From positions 25,111,906 through 25,175,905 of the forward strand of contig CP137668.1 in NCBI GenBank assembly GCA_037976565.1: a DNA stretch of 64,000 nucleotides. Direction: 5' to 3'. This stretch comes from Mesocentrotus franciscanus (lineage: Eukaryota; Echinodermata; Echinoidea; Camarodonta; Strongylocentrotidae). The position numbers and the translations under genes are program-made. The notes beneath the pieces are model-generated. The model was not told the origin of the DNA. It saw only the letters and a program-made list of their open reading frames with translations, and did no database searches. Below, one piece after another: positions 12,201 through 20,807 of the stretch (its first letter is position 1; each line of letters starts with the position of its first letter).

Positions 12201-15200
12201 GATTTGTTGGGAATTTTGCCCAATTCACATCTCTCATTCAGGGATATCTCCAAAGGTTTTTTATGTTGAAAAGAAGAAGGAAAGAATATAGGCAAAGGGA
12301 CAATATGTGCATCCTTTTTTCCATGCACATGTTCTGTCATATGCTCATTGGTATTCGTTCATTCATTCCGATGTCTGCATTCATTCATTCAGTCAATTCC
12401 TTGTTTGTTAACATACAGGATGCTGCCCATTTTGAAGGATAAGCATGGGAAGCAATGGAGAGAGAAATTACCCTCGGAACCCAAATCTCCCAGCATTCCC
12501 TGGCCAGCCTACGTGACCTCTAACCTTGGCTCCTCCACCACGTCCGCCACTTCTACCACCACCATGACAACAGATTCCAGGACTTACACCGGCTCTGTGT
12601 CTACCCCAGCACAGGTGCAGACCACCAAACCAGGTAAGTGCAGCCATCCACAGCAATGATTCAATTGAAGTTCGGTTTCTTTGTGAAAAGGTTGATATAC
12701 ATATTAAAGGGGGTAATTTCAAACTCATTAAAACTACAGCTAGATCAGCCTATAATATATACGCAATGGCAAAGCATCCTTTATCTGTTCATTCATGCAT
12801 TAGATAGAGCTCTGTCTCCCAAATATTATGAAATTATGTTTTATACATATCAATATGAATTTTGCACCATGAATGTTGATGTGTAACCAGTGTTTTTAAC
12901 ATATGTCCCAATGAAATGACTTCATGTTTCATTTGAGCTTTGCAATGAGCTTGAAAGGAAATTTTGGAAGCTAACTTTTCAACAGCAGGCTGTGTTCAGA
13001 TCAGGCAGGCCTTTTTTAATTTTTTAGTTGTGTAATTACAATGTAAATAAAAGGAACAACAAACTTATCTAGAGAATCACAAGAGAAGCATTTGAATCCA
13101 CCATCCTTTTTACTTTCTACATGCTCTGAAGTTTGGTTTAGCTGTCCAAACAAAGAATTTGAACCCATCAATCTTTTACTTTTCTAAATGCTTTGAAATT
13201 GGATTAGCTGCCAAAACCAGTACTGCACAAACCACACCCCCTGTGGCAGAAGTCCCTTCATCATCATCTACCACCCCTTCTGCTGCAAAAGCCACACCCA
13301 GTGCCCAAAAGGGAGCTCCACCCACTCCTGAAGGGGGCGTGTCATCCCCAGGAAGACCACTCCTACCAGCAGTCCCTCCCCTGCATCACCATCACAACCT
13401 TCACCAGGAGGAGCAGGGAATAGGAAGAGTGCTCCGGATAAACCAAAGACGAAGGAGGAGAGGTTCAAGGAATTCAAGGCTCAGGGCAATGACCTTGTGA
13501 AGAAGGTATTGTGATTCATCTTCCTCCTCCTTCTCCTCCTCCTTGTCATCATATTCATCATTATTGTCATCATCTTTAGTCTTGACTAAATTCCTTTATT
13601 CTTAACATTATTAATAGCATCCACCAATCGCCCTATATGGAAAAGTCATTATCTTACAGTTCCCTCCCTGAAGGCTCTCCGAGATACTAGAGAGTATTTC
13701 TTGATTGTACCACAGGTTTGCTGTGTGCGAGATTTGTACACCCATTAATGGTATTTCCACCAAGTCTGGTGTCCGCGAATTATGACCTACTGCACATGGA
13801 AACTGACTACCATCTCCCTTTAAAGTACAAGTCCACTCCACTGAAAAGTTGAGCTGATTAGATAGACAAAAATCTAAAAAGCCCAAATATAACTTGGTTT
13901 TGGAAAATGGTGCTCAGATTTATTTTTAATAATTTTTTTTAATGAGCAAAAACAAGTTAATGAGAGAGTCGGTTGTGACGTAGGGTCCTCACAACACAGA
14001 TTCGTAATGTAACCAAATTTAATGCATACGTCTTTGTGAAGTGCCTCGATACAAACTATTTCATTCACCTGATAAGAATAATGAAACACTATTATTCTTA
14101 TCAGGTGAATAAAATAGTTTGAATAGAGGCACTTCACAAAGACGTATGCATTAAATTTGGTTACATTACGAAAATAGCCTATTGTCAGAATGTATACCGC
14201 TGGCACTTTCGTTGTGAGGAGCATACGTCACATCCGTACAGCAATATAAATGTTTTGCTCGAAATACCCGAAACAAAAATCGCTCTTAAAAATCACCTGA
14301 TTGAAGTACGCCCGTGATATTTGGCAGTTTTAACCTTTGATTTATTTACAACATGTTATAATTTTTGAAAATCGGAGTGGACTTGGGCTTTAAGTGTTAC
14401 AGTATGCACGATATGAAGTGTTTCAATATGAGGATAGGAAGTTGTTTTCAATTTCCTTATCATATTAGTGGTTGGTGGATACTCTCAAATGTTAAGTAAG
14501 TACACCAATTCACAAATTCCATGCCATTATACTTTAAATGAATCCCTCTTTATTTCATCAGAGATCTGCCAAACACTGTTCTGTATCTTACGGTAATTAT
14601 ATTTTTTATATCTACAGGGAGAGTACAGTCAAGCCATCGGCTGTTATACCCGTAGTATCGAGGTAGACCCTAGCCAGGCTGTTAGCTATTCCAACAGGGC
14701 TCTCTGCTATCTCAAGCTGGACTTGGTAAGAAAACACTCTCTGCAAGGAAATTCTCTTGATGTTTCGTCTAAGATAGAATCAGTAATGAAATGTTGTTTT
14801 CATATGCTCTGTAATTTGTATGCCTCCGCTACAAAAAAAGAGACAATCCTGAGTAGGATGAGACCAATAGTGGTATATTATTTTTGATGTAGTATACAGT
14901 GATACAAAGTGTTGGAAAGAGCCACATTACTGAGTCTAGTCCTGCAGTAAATTGGAACACTGCAGAGCTCCTTGATCTATTAAAGACAAACAGATGTTAT
15001 CACTTGACTGAGGTGAAGCTATTTCCTTACAAACGATCTTATGAGGTTACTCCGTCTTCTTACTTTATCCATCACTCAGCCAGAAGATGCAATCGAGGAC
15101 TGCAACGAGGCACTGAAGAGAGATCCCAAGGGAATCAAAGCTCTCTATCGCAGAGCCCAGGCAAGAAAGGTAAGGAATAAGTTGCTTTGATGGTTTCTTA

Positions 15201-18200
15201 ATGCGAGTCATAGCCAAGGGAGCATGGTCGTGACGTAAAACACTTACTCCTGCAACAGTGGCTACCTGGTAATTTCCTACACTAACGGAACCCTTGATCT
15301 AAAATTACGCCCAATCCCAACCCTACCTTGAACCTTGAGATGATAATCCCTGTCAGCAGCTCCTAGAAGCTATCTCAGGATGAAGATATGCCGTGTGTCA
15401 GTGTGAGGTGCAACGGTGAAGTAAATAATTGCATTAAACCCTAGCCCTAACCCTAAACCTAACCTAAAACCCAACGGAAACTCTAACCCTATACTTTTGA
15501 GGAAACAAATGCCAGAGCAATTGTCACTGGATGAAATGTCAGAGCAACTGAGTAAATCCTCTTCAACAATCAATAAAATAAAGTTTTATGGGAGATTGAT
15601 TGATCTGTACCTAAAAATTCGCTTTGGGACCGTAAGCCAATAAATCTTTGAAGTCAGCAGTGTGTCTGCCACATATGTTTTCACATATCAAGGCTTTGTA
15701 ATATCAAGTCTTTTTATAGTTCAGCTACAACATTAAACAAAATGCTACTAGAGATGTTAACAAATGTGAAAGGCAGGGGTGGACATTGACATCAATGCTA
15801 CATTTATGATAAGTTTATAGTACTACTAATAATAGCATCAAAGAGCGCATCTAATACATGTACATGTTATGCAACAACCCAACGTAAATCATGTGCTCTT
15901 AAAGAAAAGGATTGTAATATAATTAAAATTCACTCATAAACAAGAAACTACTTACAAAAGAAAAGTAGATTTAGTGGAAGCAATTTTGAACAAACAAGTT
16001 CTGACAGCATTTTTTTAGCAATCTCGATCTGAAATATTGTGAAAATCTTGTGCCAGTTGATAAGGTCCGGCATACACTAATGACAATCCCTCCTTACTTG
16101 ATTCTTTTAGAAAGAACAAGTATTGAGAATATAATTTTCTGATATTCTACAGAGTTTTCCTCTTTGTGTCTTTTTAGATGTTGGGCAGCTTCCGGGAGAG
16201 TGTTAAAGATCTGATGGATCTGCTCAAAATAGAACCCAACAATGCCCCTGCAAAGAAGGAACTAGAAATGGTGAAAGATGCCTGGAGAAAGGTGAGTGGT
16301 GCTTAAAAAAGAGATGGAGGTAGAAGAAGAGATGGAGAGAAGGATGGAGGGAGGGAGGGATGGTGAGAAGGATGGAAGGAGGGAGGGAGGGATATAGAGA
16401 AGGATTGAGGGAGGGAGGGATGGAGAGAAGGATGGAGGGATGGAGAGAAGGATGGAGGGAGGGAGGAAGGAATGGGGAGGAGGGAGGGAGGGATGGAGAG
16501 AAGGATGGAGGGAGGGAGGGATGGAGAGAAGGATGGAGGGAGGGATAGAGAGAAGGATGGAAGGAGGGATGGAGAGAAGGATGGAGGGAGGGAGGGATGG
16601 AGAGAAGGATGGAGGGAGGGATAGAGAGAAGGATGGAGGGAGGGATAGAGAGAAGGATGGAGGGAGGGAGGGATACAGAGAAGGATGGATGGAGGGATGG
16701 AGAGAAGGAAGGAGAGAAGGATGGAGGGAGAGAGGGAGGGATGGATGGAGGTAGAGAGAGAGGAAGAGAAGAAGAAGAAACACAAGAAGATAAACGATAA
16801 AGGGGAAGTATGGTGGGTTGCCCTGCATCTGTTGACGTATCTTCTGGATTCATTGTGAAAATTTACCTCCAAATTTATTCTTCTGTTTACCTTTAATGTT
16901 CATAGGACCTGAGGGATGAGCAGAACAAGGCAGCTCAGGAGAGCAAGCAGAGCGAAGGAAAGACGAGTGCAGAAAATGGTGTAAACAAGAAGAAGAAATC
17001 TGGGAAGAGAATGCAGATTGAGGAAGAGGATGCGAGTAGTGATGAAGATAAAGTGAGTAAATCTTTTTCTCAGTGTATACTGTATACATTACATAATGAG
17101 CTGTGGCATGATGATGATGATGATGATGATGACACATGCAGTGGCTGTCCAGGTGTAATCATCAGCATTGCCAACTTTCGATATCGCTTCTGCAACCATT
17201 ATTATCACATTATTATTGCAGGAGCAAATGTCCTAAACCAGAAATATCACATGATTCACCTGGTTAGGGGTAGGGTTAGGTGTAGTGTTTTGTCCAGGGT
17301 TGAACTTAGGAATACACTTAGTGAAGACAATCTACCATGGAGCAATTGTTGCAGCAGGAGCATTATGCTGTGCAACCACTTTCTTACACCTTTAACTGTA
17401 TATTTCCAACATAGGAGCCAGTATCCACAAAAAACAAAGCTCACACAACCTCTCAACCAGGAAGTCATTCTGAGGGGAGAGCCAAGTCGGCAACCTCATC
17501 ACTAGCAACTGAGAAGGGAGTTGTAGACACAGGCAAAAAAGAGAACAGGAAGAAGGATTCAACTGCTGCAGGAGGAAAAGGGGAGAAGTTTGACAAGCCA
17601 TCGTCTTCAAAAGTTGCCAATGGTGTGCCAGCTCAAAAAAAGGTAAGCTTACCAGCTGATGTTATTCCTATTTTAAGCTTTCTTCAATATGATTTTCAAG
17701 AAAAAAAAAGTTGATCCATGCGAGCTTGAAAACTATTTCAGTATCTATCGCATGTTTATCTCAAACATCCAAATGATATATAGTGTTGTAGGTATAGTGA
17801 ATGAAATCACGAAAATAGGGTGGTGAAAATTTATATCCAGCTACATCATTCATCATTCCTCTAAAGGTTGTAGATAAATGAAGGAGGCTCTATAATATAC
17901 TGATGTATGTGTATATTCATCTCCTGATTTTCTTTGGCACTCTTTTAGATGACCGCCTATGAATTCATGCAAGAATGGACATCACTCAAGAAGAGGAAGA
18001 ACGTAGAGGCACATGCCAGACTCTTGAAGCAGGTCCAGCCTCATGATATTCCAAAGGGTAAGAAACAATAGGCCATTTTCGTAATGTAATCAAATCTAAT
18101 GCACAAATCTTGCTGAGTGCCTCGTTAAGAATTATTTCATTTACATGTTGCGAATGATTGTATGTCAATAGTCAGAATGGGAATTCCATACATGGCGTGT

Positions 18201-20807
18201 TGTTGGGTAGGACAAGCCATAATGTTTGTCCTACCTAGCAGCAATTAATGTATGTAAACCTCTATAAACCTATTGGGTGGTATTCCGATAGCGCGCACTA
18301 AGTTAAGCCTGGCTTAACTAGTTCACACTTTTATGGAGTGCCTGTTGCCAACTCATTTACCCTGTACAGATTATTTTAATCCTGCAATGAAAAGTGTCCA
18401 AAATATTAATTTTGCAATGAAATGGGAAGAAAAAGATAATATGAGTATGAACCGATTTTCAATAAAGTCTTTGGTAGATTATCTTTGTCATGAATATTGA
18501 AGGAGGAAGATGACACCTAGCATTCCATAGAAGTGTGAACTAAAATTCTTGTTTAGTCTGGACTTAGCCCCGGCTTAACTTATGAGAATACCACCCATAG
18601 TTCACAACCTTCTATGTCTATTTTTTTGTTTCCCTGCATTTTAAAAATTGTTATGCCTCCGCTATAAAGTAGCCAGAGGCATTATACTGTATATGTATTA
18701 TATTGAACGTCCTGTTCTCGTGATCGCGTTATCTCAAGAACCAATTGATGGATACCCGCCAAACTTGGTTCATGTATGTATCTTGCAGAGCCAATGAACT
18801 GAGTAGATTTTGGGGTCACGAGGTCACAGGTCAAAGTTCACCAGGCTCATTATGTATGCAAAAAGAGCTCGTGATCGCGTTATCTCAAGAACCGATTGAT
18901 GGATTACTGCCAAACTTGAGTCATTTATGTATCGTGCAGAGCCAATAAACTGATTAGATTTTGGGGTCACGAGGTCAAAGGTCATGGGGCTCATTATGTA
19001 TGCCTATAAATAGCTTGTGAATGCATTATCATTTGAACCGACAGACAGATTACTACTTGTTTCAAACTCAGGACATGTATTTATCTTGCAGAGCCATGTA
19101 TATGAAAAATAGCTTGTAATCACGATATTCTGAGAACATGTTAATATGGATTACAATCAAACTTGAATTTAAAAATTGCTTCCGTTTCGGTTTGCAAAAT
19201 TGCTCTATTGCGGAGGCATCATTTTTGACTGCGTGCAGTCAAAGATCCATCTAGTTATTTAATTATTTTTTTAATTTTTAATTTTCTACTGCTAGAGGAT
19301 TTTAACTTAATTAATTTTCATGTAGAATGTATGATCATTGCACCTTTTAAAATGCACTACAGGTGATTTAGAAAGAAAATTATGAAACACTGTTTCCTGT
19401 TAGTACACAATGCCCTGTGATATTGCTGGCATCAAAGTTAAGCAGTGTCCTTGATGAAATATATGTTTTTGAATCAAATTTCCATGTAAATACCTCTTTG
19501 TAGCTCTGTCTATTCAATCTGTTTTCATTCAGCCCTCACTCTCCAATCTCCTACCTCTCTGTCTGATTAGTGATAACAGATTCATCATCCTTAGCAAATA
19601 AAATTCGCTTTATTTTACTGTCCCTTCTAGTTCTGAGCAACAAACTTGATGGAGAGATGTTGGGTAAGATCTTGAGTGCGTCTGCCAACCACTTAGTGGA
19701 AGAAGACCCTGCCTTCACGTACCAGCTCCTCAACAAGCTACGATGTGTAGATCGCTTCAAGACCATCGCCATGTTCCTCACCAAAATGGATAAAGACAGT
19801 AAGAAACACTCCTCTCTCCCCCACTCTCCCTTTCTCTCTCTCTCTCCCTTTCTCTCTCCTCTCCTTCTCCCTCTCCTTCTCTCTCCCTCTGTCTCTATCT
19901 CTCCCCCTCTCCCTCTCTCTCCTCTCTTTTCCAAGAAAGCAAGTTCATAAGACATTCTCGTTCTCTCTCTCTTTTGCCCTCTCTCCCCATCTATCTATCG
20001 CTTTTGCTCACCTGACTTATCTCTCCCTCTTTCTCAATCTTGCTAATGGTAAATAAAATCATCAATAGAAATGTGCCACAAATCCTCATTGCCAATGTAA
20101 GGCTTCTTACTGTTAGAAGAAAGAAATTTAGTTGTTGATTCATGAAAGTTTTTCAAGCTGGCTGGACATAAATATCCCCTTTCCTCTTTTTTTTCTCTCT
20201 CATAATCTATCACAGATTACTTTCAATAAGCCAGTTCATAGATACAATCTGTGCATGGGCAGATGAAGGTCATTTGTACCAAATTTGCAAAACTGAGAAA
20301 AATACTGGATACGTGCTCATGAAAGTTTGGTCATCATGATTCAGTTATGCACCTATGGTACATTCTATGGAACAAAGGTGGAAATATTCTTCTCAAGAGC
20401 GCAAACCAAATGTATTCATGAAGCACATCCACTTTTTTTCAGTGAATATTCTAAAATGCACAAAGTGGGACTACTCAATGTGTAAAGGATCTGTGGATAT
20501 TTGGGTCATTTTTACCATTGTACTAAGTATGAACTGGTCTACTGACGTGGAGTTGCTATATTGCATTAGCAGTGGTCCTTGCAATGAAATTCAAATTTTT
20601 CCAAATGCCAAATAGATTTAGATCTTATACATGGGAGGTTTGACACGGTAACTTCTAAAAGATTTGTAGGTAAACCATATCTCTATTTTTCTTCCATATT
20701 CTTTCACCACCCCAGACATGCAAAGATGCATGAACATGATCTCATCTAAGCCAGACATATGCAAGGAAGAGGATCTCAAGAAGCTAAAGAAAGCCTACCA
20801 GATATAG
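208..20807 (+). CDS. SPAG1: SPAG1 homologue, left copy (exons 6-22, 5' end outside the window)
   Basis: Split gene for a sperm-associated antigen 1 homologue. In animals SPAG1 is a cytoplasmic HSP90/R2TP-type co-chaperone factor needed to pre-assemble axonemal dynein arms. Exons read here: 208-266, 3155-3254, 3613-3690, 6461-6567, 8114-8687, 9031-9205, 9744-9824, 12419-12633, 13208-13505, 14618-14725, 15080-15169, 16178-16291, 16906-17052, 17415-17642, 17949-18057, 19631-19798, 20716-20807. All have GT-AG borders, and the phases join without a break except inside exon 14, where one base appears to be missing. Domain order is three TPR clusters (exons 6-9, 10-12, 14-17), separated by low-complexity charged or Ser/Pro/Thr linkers, then an RPAP3_C-like domain (exons 20-22). 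The order, several motifs (WREKL, LSNKLDG, AYEF) and the terminal helix match vertebrate SPAG1. With exons 1-5 of the right copy the protein would be about 1117 residues, longer than the human protein (926, from memory). The first exons must lie left of the window if this copy is complete. Confidence 0.92.
1144..2124 (+). mobile_element. Helentron-like non-autonomous element, complete, with empty site in the other copy
   Basis: It starts ATGCCTCCGCTACAACGTAG, a hairpin in which GCCTCCG pairs with CGGAGGC. It then carries five or six tandem units of about 155 bases (GATCGCGTTATCTCAAGAAC is a marker) and ends with GCGGAGGCAT, a GC hairpin around CTGCGCGCAG, and CTAG. It is inserted in a T run: 5 T before and 8 T after, while the empty site at 59446-59458 has exactly 13 T. 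So it entered between T and T without target duplication. Subterminal inverted repeats, a 3' hairpin just before the end, T-T insertion and internal tandem units are the known features of Helentron/Helitron2-derived elements. No coding capacity is present. Confidence 0.8.
2458..2804 (+). mobile_element. Harbinger-like MITE with TAA target duplication
   Basis: Ends GCCTCCATAGCT and AGCTATGGAGGC are inverted repeats and TAA lies at both sides (2455-2457, 2805-2807). A 3-base TWA target duplication is known for PIF/Harbinger elements. The inside is rich in ACTTTAAC/AACGTAG motifs. No ORF. Confidence 0.6.
3155..3254 (+). CDS. SPAG1: SPAG1 left copy, exon 7
   Basis: Flanked by ACCCAG and GTGAGT. 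It reads [20 protein letters not shown] onward to NNRSLA, the helix A/B pair of the first TPR. It is identical in the right copy at 60466-60565. Confidence 0.92.
3613..3690 (+). CDS. SPAG1: SPAG1 left copy, exon 8
   Basis: Flanked by TACAAAG and GTAGAG. It codes (R)[20 protein letters not shown] and PTNIK(A), the second TPR of cluster 1 with the usual D-C...L-L-P spacing. The same sequence lies at 60924-61001. Confidence 0.92.
4996..5843 (+). mobile_element. Helentron-like non-autonomous element (second copy, in intron 8)
   Basis: Same ends as the element at 1144: ATGCCTCCGCTACAGAGTAG at the start, and GCGGAGGCATC, hairpin and CTAG at the end. T lies on both sides. It has a GTCC microsatellite after the first hairpin and about four internal units. 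It is followed by a TTA/ATT microsatellite. Confidence 0.8.
5844..6050 (+). repeat. TTA/ATT microsatellite after the Helentron-like element
   Basis: A long TTATTATTA run with small variants. The counterpart at 63309-63510 differs in length. Confidence 0.9.
6461..6567 (+). CDS. SPAG1: SPAG1 left copy, exon 9
   Basis: Flanked by TTCTGCAG and GTAAGT. It reads [20 protein letters not shown], then [16 protein letters not shown], the third TPR of cluster 1, and ends in phase 0. Human SPAG1 has the equivalent ALLRRAT segment here. The right copy runs off the window inside this exon. Confidence 0.92.
6568..8113 (+). other. SPAG1 intron 9
   Basis: No coding signal. An A-rich stretch at 6690-6790 (CTTTATTCGCTTAAAATTCA) looks like the antisense tail of a retroelement; nothing else is recognised. 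Confidence 0.5.
8114..8687 (+). CDS. SPAG1: SPAG1 left copy, exon 10 (large linker exon)
   Basis: Flanked by TTCCTTAG and GTGAGC. This 574-base exon starts [20 protein letters not shown] and carries a long acidic and Ser/Thr/Pro-rich linker with the motif [16 protein letters not shown], matching the VIQE-acidic motif of vertebrate SPAG1. It ends with the first helices of TPR cluster 2 ([20 protein letters not shown]). The linker is low complexity, so it probably is disordered. Confidence 0.92.
9031..9205 (+). CDS. SPAG1: SPAG1 left copy, exon 11
   Basis: Flanked by TTCAACAG and GTTAGT. It reads [20 protein letters not shown] and continues through the TPR helices to [11 protein letters not shown]. 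The NRA-C-LK and RA-AYE-LE motifs are the same as in the second TPR cluster of human SPAG1. Confidence 0.92.
9744..9824 (+). CDS. SPAG1: SPAG1 left copy, exon 12
   Basis: Flanked by TTGAATAG and GTAAGT. It codes [20 protein letters not shown] then AQNGASR, the last TPR of cluster 2. Phase 2 at both ends agrees with the neighbouring exons. Confidence 0.9.
9934..10002 (+). repeat. tRNA-like head of a SINE, or a tRNA pseudogene (intron 12)
   Basis: ACCAGTG pairs with CGCTGGT as an acceptor stem. CTGC-CCGGCAA-GCAG forms an anticodon arm with GGC in the anticodon place (C instead of U at position 33). TGGCCTGGTGG and GATTCAAATCC resemble the A and B boxes. With 69 bases and an unusual loop it is more likely a SINE head than a working tRNA. 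Confidence 0.5.
10022..10660 (+). mobile_element. Second Helentron-like family, 5' part (in intron 12)
   Basis: It starts with a hairpin in which GTCTCGC pairs with GCGAGAC, follows a T run, continues with a GGCGGC/GACGGC microsatellite, and then has three units of about 180 bases (marker GGTCAAAGGTCATTTCAGGT). The architecture is like the family at 1144 but the sequence differs. I cannot find a clear 3' end. Confidence 0.5.
11417..11731 (+). repeat. Tandem duplication of about 190 bases (intron 12)
   Basis: 11417-11553 and 11610-11731 share GTTATAAGAGTTTGAAAATA, TTGCTATCACCAATACCCC and GACTTACATACTTTCTTTGT in the same order. A palindromic GCATGC/ACACGTATTATGCATGC spacer separates them. Confidence 0.7.
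11768..11995 (+). repeat. SINE body, 5'-truncated (intron 12)
   Basis: TTTGGCAAGACATTGATCTA, CACACTCAACCCAGGTGATG and AGCACAGCTAAAGCC are also found, reversed, in the SINE at 23880-24163. It ends in a TTATTATTA tail. Confidence 0.6.
12419..12633 (+). CDS. SPAG1: SPAG1 left copy, exon 13
   Basis: Flanked by ACATACAG and GTAAGT. It opens with [20 protein letters not shown]; the WREKL motif after TPR cluster 2 is also in human SPAG1. A Thr/Ser-rich linker follows, with no recognised domain. Confidence 0.9.
13208..13505 (+). CDS. SPAG1: SPAG1 left copy, exon 14 (carries an apparent frameshift)
   Basis: Flanked by GGATTAG and GTATTG. Entering in phase 1 the exon reads [20 protein letters not shown] in an Ala/Pro/Ser/Thr-rich linker, but that frame hits TGA just before the donor. 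The last part is SPAG1-like only in another frame: [22 protein letters not shown], which joins exon 15 in phase 0. The exon is one base short (298 against 299). The switch must lie between a TGA of the second frame at about 13333 and about 13410, and includes a run of five G. Possible causes are a sequencing error, a real lesion in this copy, or an alternative acceptor near 13411 that would restore the frame. Confidence 0.8.
13824..14389 (+). mobile_element. TTAA-flanked MITE (piggyBac-type target site) in intron 14
   Basis: TTAA at 13820-13823 and 14390-14393. Ends are AGTACAAGTCCACTCC and its near inverted copy GGAGTGGACTTGGGCT. It is 566 bases and has no ORF. TTAA duplication is the target of piggyBac elements. 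It contains the 168-base hairpin at 14003-14170. Confidence 0.6.
14003..14170. repeat. 168-base hairpin with CGTAATGTAA ends
   Basis: CGTAATGTAACCAAATTTAA at the left is mirrored to TTACATTACG at the right, with arms of about 80 bases and a loop near GAAACACT. Half-related copies with the same end lie at 18070-18255, 26607-26808 and 31290-31495. Confidence 0.65.
14618..14725 (+). CDS. SPAG1: SPAG1 left copy, exon 15
   Basis: Flanked by ATCTACAG and GTAAGA. It reads [20 protein letters not shown] then [16 protein letters not shown], opening TPR cluster 3. The NRALCYLKL motif is the same in human SPAG1. Confidence 0.93.
14820..14835 (+). repeat. Possible 5' fragment of the same Helentron-like family
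   Basis: Only the first bases, ATGCCTCCGCTAC, are present, so it is a solo end or chance match. Confidence 0.25.
15080..15169 (+). CDS. SPAG1: SPAG1 left copy, exon 16
   Basis: Flanked by ATCACTCAG and GTAAGG. It codes [20 protein letters not shown] then [10 protein letters not shown], the central TPR of cluster 3. Both ends are phase 0. Confidence 0.93.
15170..16177 (+). other. SPAG1 intron 16
   Basis: Only the short telomere-like stretch noted at 15438 is recognised; I see nothing else in it. Confidence 0.5.
15438..15478 (+). repeat. Short telomere-like CCCTAA stretch in intron 16
   Basis: CCCTAGCCCTAACCCTAAAC and degenerate continuation, four to six units. A reverse-like GGTTAGGGGTAGGGTTAGG lies at 17261-17280. 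Confidence 0.5.
16178..16291 (+). CDS. SPAG1: SPAG1 left copy, exon 17
   Basis: Flanked by CTTTTTAG and GTGAGT. It reads [20 protein letters not shown] and on to MVKDAWRK, the last TPR and capping helix of cluster 3. Confidence 0.93.
16318..16760 (+). repeat. GGAGGGAGGGATGGAGAGAA minisatellite in SPAG1 intron 17
   Basis: Purine-only units of about 12-28 bases, repeated more than 15 times. It makes long open frames on both strands, which are not genes. Confidence 0.95.
16906..17052 (+). CDS. SPAG1: SPAG1 left copy, exon 18
   Basis: Flanked by TTCATAG and GTGAGT. It codes a charged linker starting [20 protein letters not shown] with a [15 protein letters not shown] segment, comparable to the second basic-acidic IQEV-type motif of vertebrate SPAG1. 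Confidence 0.9.
17415..17642 (+). CDS. SPAG1: SPAG1 left copy, exon 19
   Basis: Flanked by CAACATAG and GTAAGC. It is a Lys/Ser/Gly/Thr-rich linker ([20 protein letters not shown] at its start) between TPR cluster 3 and the C-terminal domain. It is in phase 0 at both ends, and no domain is recognised in it. Confidence 0.87.
17949..18057 (+). CDS. SPAG1: SPAG1 left copy, exon 20 (start of the RPAP3_C-like domain)
   Basis: Flanked by CTTTTAG and GTAAGA. It reads [20 protein letters not shown] and on to HDIPK. The AYEF...W pattern opens the RPAP3 C-terminal domain, which in this family binds the RUVBL1/2 side of the R2TP-like complex. Confidence 0.92.
18070..18255 (+). repeat. Dispersed repeat with AGGCCATTTTCGTAATGTAA end
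   Basis: Begins AGGCCATTTTCGTAATGTAA and runs to a CTACCTAGCAGCAATTAATG segment. It shares both segments with 26607-26808. Confidence 0.5.
18275..18596 (+). mobile_element. MITE with GGGTGGTATTC terminal inverted repeats (intron 20)
   Basis: Begins GGGTGGTATTCCGATAG and ends GAATACCACCC. Subterminal TTAAGCC/GGCTTAA motifs are also mirrored. 322 bases, no ORF. The target duplication is not clear. Confidence 0.55.
18653..19254 (+). mobile_element. Helentron-like non-autonomous element (in intron 20)
   Basis: Begins ATGCCTCCGCTATAAAGTAG and ends GCGGAGGCATC, hairpin, CTAG, with T on both sides. It is shorter (602 bases), with two to three units and more divergence than the other members. Confidence 0.78.
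19631..19798 (+). CDS. SPAG1: SPAG1 left copy, exon 21
   Basis: Flanked by CTTCTAG and GTAAGA. It codes [20 protein letters not shown] then [20 protein letters not shown] and [15 protein letters not shown]. The LSNKL-G and RFK motifs match human SPAG1. The donor is followed at once by a long CT-rich microsatellite. Confidence 0.93.
19800..20035 (+). repeat. CT-rich microsatellite directly after exon 21
   Basis: CTCTCTCCC-type repeats begin within 10 bases of the donor site. Confidence 0.9.
20036..20715 (+). other. Rest of SPAG1 intron 21
   Basis: Low-complexity AT-rich sequence; nothing recognised. Confidence 0.4.
20716..20807 (+). CDS. SPAG1: SPAG1 left copy, terminal exon 22
   Basis: Flanked by ACCCCAG. 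It codes [20 protein letters not shown] then KKLKKAYQI and TAG. The ending parallels the LK..Y-L terminus of human SPAG1, so the stop at 20805-20807 is probably the true end. Confidence 0.92.

Noticed and set aside
13159..13500. Open frame ending [20 protein letters not shown] and on to a stop, taken as a gene end
   Set aside because: It begins in intron 13 and its last part is out of frame. The SPAG1-like frame continues into exon 15.
16224..16872. Open frames of about 190-209 codons rich in Ser-Leu-Pro or Arg-Glu-Gly
   Set aside because: They arise from the purine-only minisatellite in intron 17 and overlap exon 17 on the other strand.
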